DNA of 64,000 nucleotides from NCBI GenBank assembly GCA_033064195.1, contig JARBJD010000162.1, positions 98,708 to 162,707 on the forward strand. Reading direction: 5' to 3'. Shown here piece after piece: positions 45,701-56,465 of the stretch (within the stretch, counting starts at the first letter, position 1; every line of letters starts with the position of its first letter). A program made the translations under genes and the position numbers. A model generated the notes under the pieces. It saw only the letters and a list, made by a program, of their open reading frames with translations, did not search any database and was not told the DNA's origin. Origin of the DNA: Blattamonas nauphoetae. Lineage: Eukaryota > Preaxostyla > Oxymonadida.

Positions 45701-48700
45701 TGTCTGTCGACCTGAGACAGCGTTCGATCGGAATGCTGTAAAGGCAGTTTACAAATTGCTGGGTGATTTTGTGACGGAGATTTTAACATTCCAACAAGAC
45801 AACATTCGGAACCTGTTTGTGAAGGACGAAAACAAAGACAAGTCGACGATGACAAACAGACTGTTGTTCTTCATTTTCGACAACCCACAGAAGACGACAC
45901 TTCGGTCGTCGTTCCATCTGCAGCTCTCACCCATCATCATCTCTCTCTTCAGATGGAACATCAATTTGGGTGGAAACCCAGAATTGATAAACAAAATGCT
46001 GAAGTGGACGAGAAGTTCAACATCCCATATCTGGTCGATCACCAACAACAAACAGATTTGCCTCGCTCCGAAGCAGATGTCTGAATTGCTGATGTTGTTC
46101 TCTGTGGGGTTGATCCAGCAGCTTCCCAACGGAGATGAATTGGACAAGATCTGGTTGGCAGGATCCACCCAGTCCGACAAAAGACTAACAGAAATCCGCC
46201 GATTTCTCTCATCTGCCTACACGCTGAGCGGGATGAATGGAGGAGGCGATTCTCTCCATAGGAACATCAGTGCTTTGAATGCGTTTGTTTGGGGAAAGGA
46301 CGATCCATGGCGGACATCGTTCTTCATGTTAGACTCGATCTCCTCAGCTGATCGTCACACGATGCTATCGATGCTGAAGTCCCCTATATCGAAGAAACAA
46401 CCACAGCCAGAGGCTGTAACCGCGAGCGACAAATCGAAGAGACATCCGCTGTGGTCCGAAGTTGGGAAGGAAGATTTGGAAATGATCTATCAGTTGAACT
46501 CATTCCACATGGACGATGAAAAACAAAGGCCATCAAATCACCACAACCCGATCCAAACTTCTGATTCTCAGATTGAATCAATCGTCGCGCTGTTTCGACA
46601 ACGAATGCAGAACATCCCTCCAACGTTCGTTCCAACATGTCTGACAGTCGTTCCATTCTTCCATTCAACTCTCTGCCTGTCGATGATACCAGTCCAGTCC
46701 CTTCCAGATCCGTTCATCAGCCTTCATCTCATCAAAAAGACCATTTTGAGGGACGATAAAGAACTGTCGGAAGAATGCAATGATGACCACCTCAAAGCGG
46801 AAGAAATGGAAGTGAAGAATCAAAGTGTGGAAGGAAGACTCCCAATCACACCAACTCGATGTCGTTCGACTCCTCCCACTCGATCCAACGTGATGCCTCT
46901 TCAGATCCGCTCTCATTCCACCCCTCCCCGAATGACAAACCCTCCAATCTCCACTCCGACCGCCACTCCTCGTGTTGTCCACTTCAGCGACGATGTCCCG
47001 AGCGCAATCGCAACCCCGCCTCCTCGCACAGCCAAACCAAAAACTCCGAAAAAGCAGACTCCACAAAAAACACGAAAGACAACCCCCACTCGCGGAAAAA
47101 AGAATGGAACCCAGCTGGATCTGATGCCTCCTTTCGAATGGCCTCCTGAAGAAGACAAAACGACGAATTTGCTTGTCCCCACTCCTGTTCGTGCTGGTGG
47201 CCGTGTTCGATTCGCAACAAGCATCGATTCCGACGACGACCCTTTCAGTTTCAACACCGCTCCCAAAACAAACAACGCACTCCTGTCGCCCACACTTCCC
47301 ACTCCGCGATCAGCTCCGAGACTGCGGTCGAGATCACCAGCCACTCCGCGATCAACTCCGAGACTACGGTCGACATCATCGGCGCGATCGCCCGCTCGAT
47401 CACCTGCGATTGTGCTCAGAGATGATTCGGATTCAGACTCCGATTTTGAATTGTTGTCACCAGAAATGGGACTTGCTTCACCAACAACAGAGCTGAGAAT
47501 GAACGCACAAACACCAGTCGTACCGATGACAGACGATATCATCTTTGGGTGGAGGAATGATGGGAAGGACCTGGGAATTGACGTGAATCGGAATGGATGG
47601 ATTGGAGAGACCACAAAGGAACTTCATCGCATTCTGAACGAGAACCACGTCGTCATGAAACATAGCCATTCGCTTGGGAACCGTCGGTGGTGGGACCTTC
47701 GCTCGCAGCTCGACAGAGACATGGAAGTGCTCTGCATCCGGCTCAGCCGCGTCATCAGACGATGCGGAGTGGAGTTGGATTGGGCGAAACAGAAGTCTTC
47801 GGAGGGAGAAGAGGAGTCGGTGATGTTGCGGGATGATGATGGAGAATGCGATGAGAGTGATGAGGTTGTGATTGGGAAGAAGAGGAGCTTGCCTACACTT
47901 CCGAGAAACGAAACAACAAAAACACCTCGACGGACGGTCTTCTGTTTTTCGACACCAAGTCCGAAACTGGAGCGGATTGAGCACGACGAAGATTCACCTT
48001 TGGTCCTGCTCTTCCTCTCACCCGAACTCATCTCGTTCCCGTGGGAGAACACGCGTCAACTTCAACACAGGCCAGTCACAAGAATGACCAGTCTGTCCGC
48101 GTTTCTCACTCGCCTCCAACAGCTCGAACAGACAACACCGACTCCCCTCTTCTCGTCTCTTCCAACTCACCCACTCAATGAGGGAGTTGATTCACAAAGC
48201 GTCTGCTGTGTCATCAATCCAGATAGAAATCTGAATGACTGGTCTCAACTCATCCAACCACATTTGCTGCCGAGTTGGACATGTCACATCGACGAACGGC
48301 CAACTCGTGACCAATTCAAATCACTTCTCCAGAGCCACGATGTTTATTTGTTCTGTGGGCATGGAAGTGGACAACATCTCTATTCGAGGAATCGTCTCTC
48401 CGAGCATGCGAGACTGCCAGTCCTGTTGATGATGGGTTGCAGCAGTGGACAGAGGACCTTTGATGGAGAATATGATGCGTGGGGGTACGTAGATGTGTGT
48501 GAACAGTCGAATGCGTCTGCACTTCTCTGCAATCTTTGGGATGTAACTGATCGAGATGAGAACCTTCTCGTTGTTGATCTTCTGGAAAGGTGGTTGGGAG
48601 ACGATCAAGCAAAGAGGAAGTCCCTCCAACAATGTCTGACTCACGCAAGGCAGAAATGTAAGACAAAGTATCTGGTTGGGGCAGCGACGGTTGCGTACGG

Positions 48701-48746
48701 ATTCCCCATTGTTGCCGCGAATCCAGAACAAAATCATCTTTTTTGA
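42736..48746 (+). CDS. ESPL1: Separase (clan CD cysteine protease)
   Basis: Protease that cuts cohesin at anaphase. Two exons (42736-44056, 44089-48746; 32-nt intron 44057-44088) give 1992 residues. The intron removes a frame change and joins ADDRK to VELHLLGHLSAKLQ. The N-terminal ~1000 residues are helical, TPR-like. The middle (~900-1130) is disordered, Ser/Pro/Arg-rich with many TP/SP sites, including a tandem duplication near 47290-47390. The C-terminus carries the separase domain: FPWENTRQL, VTRMTSLSAFL, YLFCGHGSGQHLY with the catalytic His, LMMGCSSGQ with the catalytic Cys, then LLCNLWDVTDRDEN. Both dyad residues are intact. No separate securin is visible nearby, as expected for a fast-evolving inhibitor. 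Confidence 0.95.
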
Positions 48747-48884
48747 TAGAATTTCTTCGTTTGTCTCAATTTCAGAACGTTTGGAATTGATTACATGGTC
48801 TTATTTTTGACTCAATCCACAACAGCAGGTGACAGAGTCCGCACTCGGCTACACCACAAATAACACAGTCTGTCATCTTCACTT

Positions 48885-49035
48885 TCATCCATTTCGTTTC
48901 TTCTCGGGTGAAGATTCTTGATGTTTATCCAGACGTTCAGTCATGAGTCGATTCATTTCCTGAGTGGTTTGAGATTGAGTTTTTTCCTCCAAACGATCTA
49001 CCAATGTGCTTCCGTTACCTTTTTGTGATGATTTC
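48885..49035 (-). CDS. Possible short 3' exon, unidentified
   Basis: On the minus strand a stretch after a good acceptor (TCAGTTTCAG before ATAACG) reads ITKSSQKGNGSTLVDRLEEKT, QTTQEMNRLMTERLDKHQ and SSPEKKRNG, ending at 48885. It is charged and helical, like the end of a small coiled-coil protein. A 5' exon should lie between 49060 and 49130, but no donor in matching phase with a start codon was found. It could be chance coding in a 3' region. Confidence 0.25.
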
Positions 49036-49128
49036 GTTATCTGAAACTGATTAGTGAAGAGAGAAAGAGTGAAATGTCTGAATGTTTTTGAATTGTTCAA
49101 TCGGTTTCACTCCTCTTCCTATCACATT

Positions 49129-50655
49129 TCATCTCTTCTCGTTCAAGGAACAGCATTCTATCCCCAAACTCCAACTCATGAAGGTATTAAACCTTTGATT
49201 GTTCTCATCCTCCCTCTCTTTCGATGACTGGAAGGAGACGCGCAAATGTTTTGACACCTCCAGTCGCCAACCGCCCTGTTTCATCAAACCAACTCCATTC
49301 TCCTCCGCTGGGCAAAGCATTTCGATGCTTCCACAAAGCGGATGGTCGCCAACACTGGTGCACGATGACACAACATTTTGGGAGACACTTGAAGGATTCC
49401 CAATAACAGCAGCGAGAACAGTTGGTGCTCCTTACTCCATCCACCATTCTACCCTTTGATTGCGAGTGACCAGACGAGTGGACATGCACAGCATCGTCGC
49501 TAGCGGGGTGAGGGAACAGATACAACAGAATCGACCAAACCGACTCTTCCGATTCCTTCCCAAACACCAGCCCAAGCAGAGCATCAATCTCCTCCTTCGT
49601 TTGAGGGACCTCAGTCTTCCTTCCTCCCCAAAATCACGCCTTCTCCATCCACCCTGTCCTGTCGTTGAGTAATCTCCATATTGCGAATCAGAAATCGTGA
49701 TTGTTGTCGTCGATTTGTCTTCCACGCACAGAAAACACCCTCCTTCAGCAGATGGCGATGATTGGGCGATGGAAGAGGTGGACACAAGCAAGAGAGGTCA
49801 GGCTGCTTGTTGTTCACACTTCTTCAGAAACTGAGCAGATCCCCGCTGACGGGCAATCCTCCAAAGTGATCGAGTAAGGAGGTACCAATCGTGAATTTCG
49901 CTTGGTCGCTCACGTCAAACAAACACGGATACGAAAATGAGGAAGGAGCTGTAAACGTGACGGTCGCTAGAACATAATGGAGGGAGACGTGTTGTCGAGA
50001 TATCTGTTGAGAGATATTCCAAGAAATCAAATGGGACTTCTGGGGGCATATCTTCGACCAGAAGAATGGTGCTGGCCGTAAAAGTGTTTTCAGTGAAATT
50101 TGGAAAGATTCCCACCTCTGTTCAGAATGGAGTGAGATCTGATAACATTGCAGATAATACTGAGTGAGAGCTTCAAAATGGATACTAGCAAGTATATGAT
50201 TGTGAATAAATGTGATTATATTGTCAAAATTTGTCGAGAATACGACATAATGAGAGTTGGATTTTGACTTGTGATTTGTGATAGCTTCAGGAAGATTGGA
50301 ACCTGTTTTCTACTGCAATTCATCATGTAGTCCAAGAAAGGAAGGTGAAGAGATAAGAAAATGTACAAAAAACACGGCCAAATTGCCTGTTCACTTCGTG
50401 ATTGTGGATCAAGGTGGCGAACCGCAGTTGATGAAAATGGTGGATGCACATGTTGTACAGCAGCAACGAATCCAAATTGAAAGCAGTTGCTACATTTTTC
50501 GATGACAATGTCGACTTGATCCATCTTGAATGTCGACTTTTTTTTGAACACAATTCATTTTTTGCGGTAGGTGGATCCAAGGAGAAACAACGACATGAAT
50601 GGCTGATGATAGAGCATTCCTTGTCTTCAACGAAGTGAGAATTGGACAGGTCCAC
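49129..50655 (-). pseudogene. Unassigned gene or decaying gene copy (related to 53.7-54.4 kb)
   Basis: Minus-strand stretches with protein-like frames but no single clean model. Readable parts in order: FKKKSTFKMDQVDIVIEKC and SEQAIWPCF (50.5-50.3 kb); NPTLIMSYSRQI (~50.24 kb); QCYQISLHSEQRWESFQISL, then FTAPSSFSYPCLFDVSDQAKF (50.15-49.87 kb); and VEDKSTTTITISDSQYGDY, KEEIDALLGLVFGKESEES, WSILLYLFPHPASDDAVHVH (49.75-49.45 kb). The parts from 50.6 to 50.1 kb have clear counterparts in plus-strand sequence at 53.7-54.3 kb. In each copy some segments are open where the other has stops, so one or both may be decaying, or I am missing short introns. No family is recognised. Confidence 0.35.
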
Positions 50656-50709
50656 TTTGAAATGATGAAAGAAAAATAAGATCGTTTAAGGCTAAAAAAT
50701 GGATATCGC

Positions 50710-51457
50710 TTAATCCTGATCGAGAGCAGCAAGCCTTGCCTCAATATCATCCACAACGGGTTGCATAGTGCTTTGCTGCTGGGGCTGGGCGATCTGGAGA
50801 GAGAAACCAAAAAAAGGAATGAACCTGTCCACGCTGAACCCGCTGTTGATCTAACTGTCCTGCAACCATTTCAGCGACGACCTTGTCAACTTCATCGTCG
50901 GCAAGATCATCCATGTCTCCGTCCAGGTTGTCGAATGCAGCATCGACCTCTTCTTCAATCAGACCAGCCTAACAAGAAGATCAAGAATGGAACAGGAAAT
51001 ACCGTCATCATTTGTTTTGACATTTCTTGCATAACCTGAACAGAGTTAAGCGATAGATGGAGTATACAGAAGCAACTTCAGGGACAGAACAAGCGGCGTT
51101 CATTGCTGCCTGAATTTCCGATGATTGTTGTATGATTTTTGTGGTTCGGAGCATGCGAGCCTGTTGGTCAATATTTGAAGTGAGAACGTCCAATTGAGCT
51201 TTTGCTGAATATGATCGATCGTATGCTTTACGAACTTGAACGACATTTCTGGCCAAGGTACGAGCAGAGGCTTGGTCACCACGTTTGACGCATGCTTGAA
51301 TTTCCTTTTTCGCTTTCTGTTCTGAAAGTTTGTATGAATTCATTTGCTTGTCAAGTTCTCGTTGAGATTTTCGAATGTCTCGTTTCCATCCCCGAATAAC
51401 TTCCCTCTGTTTTTCCTCGTCTGTTTGAATAACGGCGACGGATTCTTTGTTTCCCAT
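50710..51457 (-). CDS. CHMP3: ESCRT-III subunit VPS24/CHMP3
   Basis: Membrane-scission subunit acting at endosomes and in cytokinesis. Four exons on the minus strand (51457-51068, 51035-51003, 50968-50825, 50793-50710; introns 32, 34, 31 nt) give 216 residues (human CHMP3 has 222). The sequence follows the family: VIRGWKRDIRKSQRELDKQM (basic helix 1), KKEIQACVKRGDQASARTLA, VRKAYDRSYSAKAQL, AACSVPEVASV, MQEMSKQMMTAGLIEEEVD, an acidic stretch, and the C-terminal MIM-like helix IEARLAALDQD. It starts MGNKES with a possible N-myristoylation glycine. All three introns are close to 32 nt and their removal restores conserved sequence. Confidence 0.92.
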
Positions 51458-51571
51458 GAGCTAAGTGGTTCACAAATGTGTTAAGGGCACGGGTTATTTG
51501 AACTACACAGGCTGTCATTGCTCTTTTCAACTCTTCAATATCAATATTTTAAAAGAATAAACCAAAATATT
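51458..51571. promoter_or_regulatory. Divergent 5' region of VPS24, 114 bp
   Basis: This separates the VPS24 start (-) from the ATG of the unassigned plus-strand frame at 51572. It has an AT-rich stretch with TTTTAAAAG near 51547. No other motif is visible. Confidence 0.3.
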
Positions 51572-52264
51572 ATGTCCAAAAATTGTGAAATGGTCTTGGA
51601 TGGCGAGATCAGATTCAACTCAGCCGAACAAAGTTGTTCCAACTTTTCGCACTATTCTTTCACCAGATACACATTCACAGCAACAAACACGACGACATCG
51701 TTCACCTTGATCTATCTGAATCCTCTTGAAGGAAACGTGAGGTTCTCGTCGTGTCCTTTCAAAACGGAAATTTGGACGAACCACATTCACGTTCTGGCGA
51801 GAATCATTCATCTCATCTTCTTTGAACCAACTCTCCCTCTCCTCCTTCCTCCACGTCTTCGTCGCCTCATCAACCTTCTCCCCCTCCCGACCCAGACAGA
51901 CTGTTTGAAGACTGTCGCACAGGCGGGAAGCGGGACGAATATCATCAATATAGGCAGTGGCTCTTTCGAAGTTCCAGAAACATCGATCTCGTCCAACATG
52001 GAAGTGGAAATCTGACCATTGTTTCACTCTCCCTTAAACCAAAAGAAACCACCAGCCACCTCATCACAACAGAATCGTCGAAGGAGACTCGTCTCGCAAC
52101 AGTTCGGTTTGATGTGCATATCATTTCATTGATTGTTCTCATCTCATCAAAGGATTATCATTTCTCTTCTGTTTCCACGTGTTCTTCCAGAGTATACCCA
52201 CTCTTCACAATTATCACAGAAAGTGATGAACAATCGAGGGTTGGTTTGTTTGTTGTCGCTACTT
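51572..52264 (+). CDS. Unassigned coding region, beta-rich, exon structure unresolved
   Basis: The first frame begins MSKNCEMVLDGEIRFNSAEQ and runs through YSFTRYTFTATNTTTSFTLI to YLNPLEGN (51572-51737), then a GTGAG donor-like site. From about 51890 a different frame is the more protein-like: DRLFEDCRTGGKRDEYHQY, QWLFRSSRNIDLVQHGSGNL, TIVSLSLKPKE, ESSKETRLATVRFDV, ending ITESDEQSRVGLFVVAT at TGA 52262-52264. The middle is Pro/Ser-rich linker. One or more introns must lie in 51738-51890, but I could not find a join in phase. Alternating strands suggest a beta-sandwich. Parts resemble the plus-strand region at 55.7-55.9 kb (SSSKPETACVLTLSV). Confidence 0.4.
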
Positions 52265-52361
52265 GAGGTTTTTTCTGGAAAGAAATAGTGAATCGGTTGT
52301 TTTTGAAAGATGAAGCCCATCAGACTTTTTTCTGATCAATTTTCATCACAATCACGGCTTC

Positions 52362-53531
52362 ATGAATAAATATGAAAACATAAAACGGATCGGAGAAGGA
52401 TCTTTTTCGAAGGTGTACCTCTCTAGGAACCTCGAATCCGGAGAACAAGTCTGTATCAAAAGACATATTCAAAAAGTTGACCCTGAGGATGACCATCACA
52501 TGGACTGCGAATTGTCAGCTGTCAGTGTACTTCAAAATGATAATATTTTGCGTTTTCGCGAAGATTTTCACGATAGCAAAGGCCGCCATTGCATGGTTTA
52601 CGATCTCATGGAAACCGACCTTCGCAATATCATTTCTGGATTTGATGGAATATTTCCACTTGAAATCCGCAAAGAATACTTACGAGAAATGCTCTCTGCT
52701 GTTTCAGCCTGTCATCTGAAGCAGATCGCCCACATGGTCTGAATCACTATGTCATCAACGCAACGCTCTTATTAGGATATCACACCAGAAAATTTCCTTG
52801 TTTCAAGACGTCGATCCCTTCATCTTTCCGATTTTGGATTGAGTGTTTCATTTCAGCCACCTCCCGACCGGTTTCTCTGCATGAACAGAACAAGGTATTT
52901 TCTCTCTCAATAAAGCCTGTTTAGTTGGTACACATCTCCAGAACGTCTGTTTGGGAGACGAGAATGGCTTTCCGCTGGAGATATGTGGGGCGTGGGGTGC
53001 ATCTATCTTGAGCTTCTGCAGGAGTCTCTCTTTCTTCTTCTATATCTCTCTAGAACTCGCCCAATATTCCCGGGTACATCTTCACTTGGTCAGATAAGAG
53101 TGATTGGAGAGATACTTGGTCAGCCTAGTCCCGAATTGATGGAGAAATTCTCGACATACCCTGGCTTCATACCGTTTCCTGATTCTTCTGGAAATATTGA
53201 CAATATTCTCTCCCACATCGACGACAATGAACGAGACTTAGTGTTGAAATTGCTCGAATACGATCCAGACAAACGTATATCTGCGAGCGAAGCTCTCCTC
53301 CATCCTTTCTTCACAGCACCTCCACTTCCGTCTCCTCTTGACCTTCTCCCAGACCCTGCGCTGTATCCCAAACTTTTGGTATCCTTTTGTTGATCCTGAT
53401 TACTTTTCCAGAAAAAACGGGCCAAGACTCACAACATTCGACCTGATGTCGAGACAGATGATATTGAGATCTCTCCTGTCAAGTATTTGGACCTGAACGC
53501 CGAAGACGATGACGATTTATTGTATACCTAA
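52362..53531 (+). CDS. CMGC protein kinase, CDK-like, with HMD catalytic loop
   Basis: Five exons (52362-52736, 52776-52894, 52925-53023, 53054-53378, 53412-53531; introns 39, 30, 30, 33 nt) give 345 residues. Motifs: YENIKRIGEGSFSKVYL (Gly loop), QVCIKRHI (VAIK Lys), AHMDITPENFLVS, where the usual HRD is HMD across the first intron, LSDFGLSV (DFG), WYTSPERLFG (APE-like SPE), GDMWGVGCIYLELL, and RPIFPGTSSLGQIRVIGEIL, a CDK hallmark. It lacks a PSTAIRE-like sequence, so its cyclin dependence is unclear; CDK7, CDK20 and CDKL types are all possible. A 33-residue acidic tail (DIEISPVKYLDLNAEDDDD) ends the protein. The 30-nt third intron is in frame and open, but its removal gives the standard spacing before RPIFPG. 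Confidence 0.85.
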
Positions 53532-53643
53532 CACATCAACTTCTGATTCGTTCTTTCGTTCAAGTTCTATTCTGAGGCAATTTTCATGTTAATATCGATA
53601 TTGAGAATCTTTTCTCGTATTTTGAACATCTTCCTCGCACCAC

Positions 53644-54441
53644 GTGTTGGTTCATACTTTCATTAGTTTCATAAATCAAGTGATCTCAACCCCATTGTCG
53701 TGCAGACATTCTGTTGTTTTCAATGGACCTGTCGCAAAACGTGTCTATCGTTTCGAAATTCAACACACTAAAATTTCCGAGTCGTTTTTCCTCTTTGGAA
53801 CCAACAGACACAAACAACGGATGACTTTCAAGAAAGACGTCCTTCGAGACGGCTCTAGTAAAAACTGTTTTGTGAAGATGCAACAACAACTTTCATTTGG
53901 GACTCACCACTGTCTTCCCACCTTTAATCCAACTTTATCATCATCAGTCGTTCAACAATCTGATTCACAATCGCGATGTGAACAGGCAGTCATACCGTGT
54001 TTCATGTATATTTTAACTTCAATATCCCTTCATTTTCCAGAATAAATGAAATATTGCGCCTGAAAATATGTTAGAACATCTTTGATGCATACAAAAATTA
54101 GCTCTCTGAATCCAACTCTCTTCATATCGTATTTTCAACGACTTCAGTCCGCCTTGTCACCTTTATGAATAAAAAACAGTGTGTTATTGTCCCTTTTTAG
54201 AATATTATTCATTTTTCTCTCCAGTGCAGACAGGTCTCGCTTCATTCTGTACGAAGCTGAGAATTTTTCGGGATTTCACTGTTTCCGATCTGAATCTTCA
54301 CAGCAACATGAATGGATGTGTTTTCCTTCTAGGAATGAAATCAAAGTCAGCATTTCACAAGCTCGAAATGAACGAAATCACATCCAACTCACACCAATCT
54401 CAACCATGATACTCGCCACAACGCATCACCATATTTCATGA
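53644..54441 (+). pseudogene. Diverged second copy of the 50 kb unassigned sequence
   Basis: Plus-strand stretch whose translated parts align with the minus-strand region at 50.1-50.6 kb: FNGPVAKRVYRFEIQ, MTFKKDVLRDGSSKNCF, CEQAVIPCFMYI against SEQAIWPCFLYI, NPTLFISYFQRL against NPTLIMSYSRQI, and QVSLHSV against QISLHSE. The last segment is interrupted by stops in the frame that matches the other copy, while another frame (ENFSGFHCFRSESSQQHEW) stays open to 54441. This looks like a gene copy in decay, although short introns could explain part of it. The parent family is unknown. The copy is inverted relative to the 50 kb one, with VPS24 and the CDK-like gene between them. Confidence 0.4.
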
Positions 54442-54807
54442 GACTGTGGAAGAGAAACAGTCGAAAGAAGGAAAGGAATGAATGCTGACGTCAGAATCAG
54501 AACGAAGAAGACGACTGGATGAATGACAATTAAAGCGGAATATCTGACAGAAAGGATCTTCTTATGACGCCAGGAGGATATTCTCGGATTTAAGAATCAG
54601 ACACAGTCTTATTCAACACATCAACCAACTCTATGTTCAGATCCGGTTGATCAGTCACCCTTAATAATTTCATTTCGAACAGGTTCGTTGGGTCGCGAAA
54701 CGGTTGAATCGTTTGTGAAACAAATGTATCGTAAATGAAACAGCGAATGTTAATAAACAACGGGATGATGGGTTGCGGAACGATCAGCCCGTTTTGCGAC
54801 AGGTCCA

Positions 54808-55515
54808 ATGTCGGAAACAGTTCAGTCGACTTTTCCTCCTCCACCACCCTGGTATCGTCTTTATGGAAGCGAGTCAATTCATCCCCCACCTCCTCCTGAG
54901 CCACCTGCAGTCGGAAGTAACTATTCGAGTTTTGGAGTGCAATATACGGTTTATCAACTTTTGTTTCATGATTCCTTTTGTATTACCTTTCTTTTAGCAT
55001 GGTCAGCCAGATCTTTCACTCAAAGACTTTGGTGTCCCTGAACTGTTCACATCAACGAAACTCACTGGCATGACCTTTTCTTCTGTTTCAGTATTCTCTG
55101 TAGAGATTCCGGGCCAACTCAACGAACTAATAACTCTTTTAATCGCTCTACATGTCAAGTTCATCCAACATTCCCCGGATTCGCCAGAAATCGTTTTTTC
55201 TCCTCTCTTTATTACTCTCCGTTGAAATTTCGATAGCGATCCAAACTTCGTGATCAGATTCACGTTGTGTATCAAAACATGTATTTTCTCCTCAACCATT
55301 GCCGAAAGGCACAAGTATGCCATCTTTTTGATGTTATCTTTCAGGCAAACATCGATTTGCTTTCGACGTTGTGTCTACAAAATCAGAATAAGCAAATAAT
55401 TAAAATGAAATTAGAGATGTCTCTTTCTTTGTATTGATGATTTTCCAGGGCTCTCAACCAAGTTAAAATGGCAACAGAGGATGAGTTGGCAGCGGCAATG
55501 CGATCTATCACATGA
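54808..55515 (+). CDS. MED7: Mediator complex subunit 7 (MED7)
   Basis: Subunit of the Mediator middle module, bridging activators and RNA polymerase II. Five exons (54808-54948, 54998-55192, 55237-55314, 55345-55418, 55449-55515; introns 49, 44, 30, 30 nt) give 184 residues (human has 233). The start MSETVQSTFPPPPPWYRLY, then HPPPPPEPPAVGSNYSSFG, matches the MED7 N-terminal 'PPPP..Y..Y' and 'PPPP...Y..FG' signatures. Then come VPELFTS, LNELITLLIALHVKFIQ (the helix equal to LNMSILINFLDLLDIL), SPDSPEI, RSKLRDQIHVVYQNMYFLLN (equal to EKLEDLKLLFVHVHHLIN), and RKAQANIDLLSTL (equal to RPHQARETLRVM). The C-terminus is shorter than in animals. The match in order and spacing makes the call firm despite low identity. 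Confidence 0.88.
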
Positions 55516-55529
55516 ACCTGCCATCTCTT

Positions 55530-56280
55530 CTTCTGCTCAAGTTTTCTTTAATATCCCTCTACCTCCTTTAAAACAACAATACCCTCGAAAGTGTGACCAA
55601 TGAAAGTGATCTGGCAGATTTTCCTCTGATGGACATATTTCGAACAATCATCCTTCCGCGTCGAAACAACGATTTCACATAGCTATTGGGTCGTTTGCCG
55701 CAGTGGATGGAGGGCAGCTGGAGATGGAGTTGTCGACATTCGAAAAAGCGGATCTCTTTCCATCGTTGATACATCGCACTCTTCTCTCGTCGACTTGACA
55801 AGATCTTCATCGAAGCCAGAGACAGCATGTGTTCTGACGTTGTCAGTTGGAAACGACCAGAAAGTGGAGATAGGGACAGAATCGGAGTCTGTCACCTACA
55901 CATCGTGCTCGTGCCGTGGAGATGGAGTTCACTCAAAGCGAAGCCGTGAATGTCGCCGTTTGTTTCTTCTCTCGTTCCTCCTCTTTCTTCACGCCCTCTA
56001 TCTGTTTCTGTCATTCCATGTCCTGTGATCTCTATGCTCTCATCTCTCTATTTTGTCTTCTTCCTCAGACTGTCAGCTCGTTTCTCTCTTCCCTTTCCTT
56101 GCGACACTTTCGAAGAGAATTACGCAAACAGGGATGGCAGCAGCACTTGGCGGATTCAGTTGCTGGGATTGCCGATCCGGAGTCAGTAGTGGTATAAGCG
56201 AAATGGGAACCAAACCGGCATTGGTGATACTCCAAGGAGAATTGGAACGAGAAATCATTTTGAATCTCAGAGCCAATTGA
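55530..56280 (+). CDS. Unassigned coding region, exons unresolved
   Basis: Several protein-like frames follow one another: NTLESVTNESDLADFPLMDI then FRTIILPRRNNDFT (55580-55676); CRSGWRAAGDGVVDIRKSGS then SSSKPETACVLTLSVGNDQ and KVEIGTESESVTY (55690-55905); MEFTQSEAVNVAV (~55919); and, after a likely acceptor near 56070, a last part ending SGISEMGTKPALVILQGELE then REIILNLRAN at TGA 56278-56280. Strand-turn-strand patterns and the order of these blocks faintly recall sliding-clamp proteins of the Rad9/Hus1/Rad1 group, but no signature is firm. No complete model in consistent phase was found. The next sequence downstream is the Polinton-like element. Confidence 0.35.
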
Positions 56281-56465
56281 TTTTTTTTAATATGACTCAT
56301 TCTAATTTCCATCTCACTTACTACTGAAAATATTGACATTTCAGAGTAGTCAATATTTGGCTGTAAATTCAAAAATAAAGGCGAAAAACGGACCTCTTGA
56401 AAAGTGTCTTTTTTGAAGCAAATTTTGAGTACTTTTAGAAAACAACGTCGATTTCTTTTTTTATT

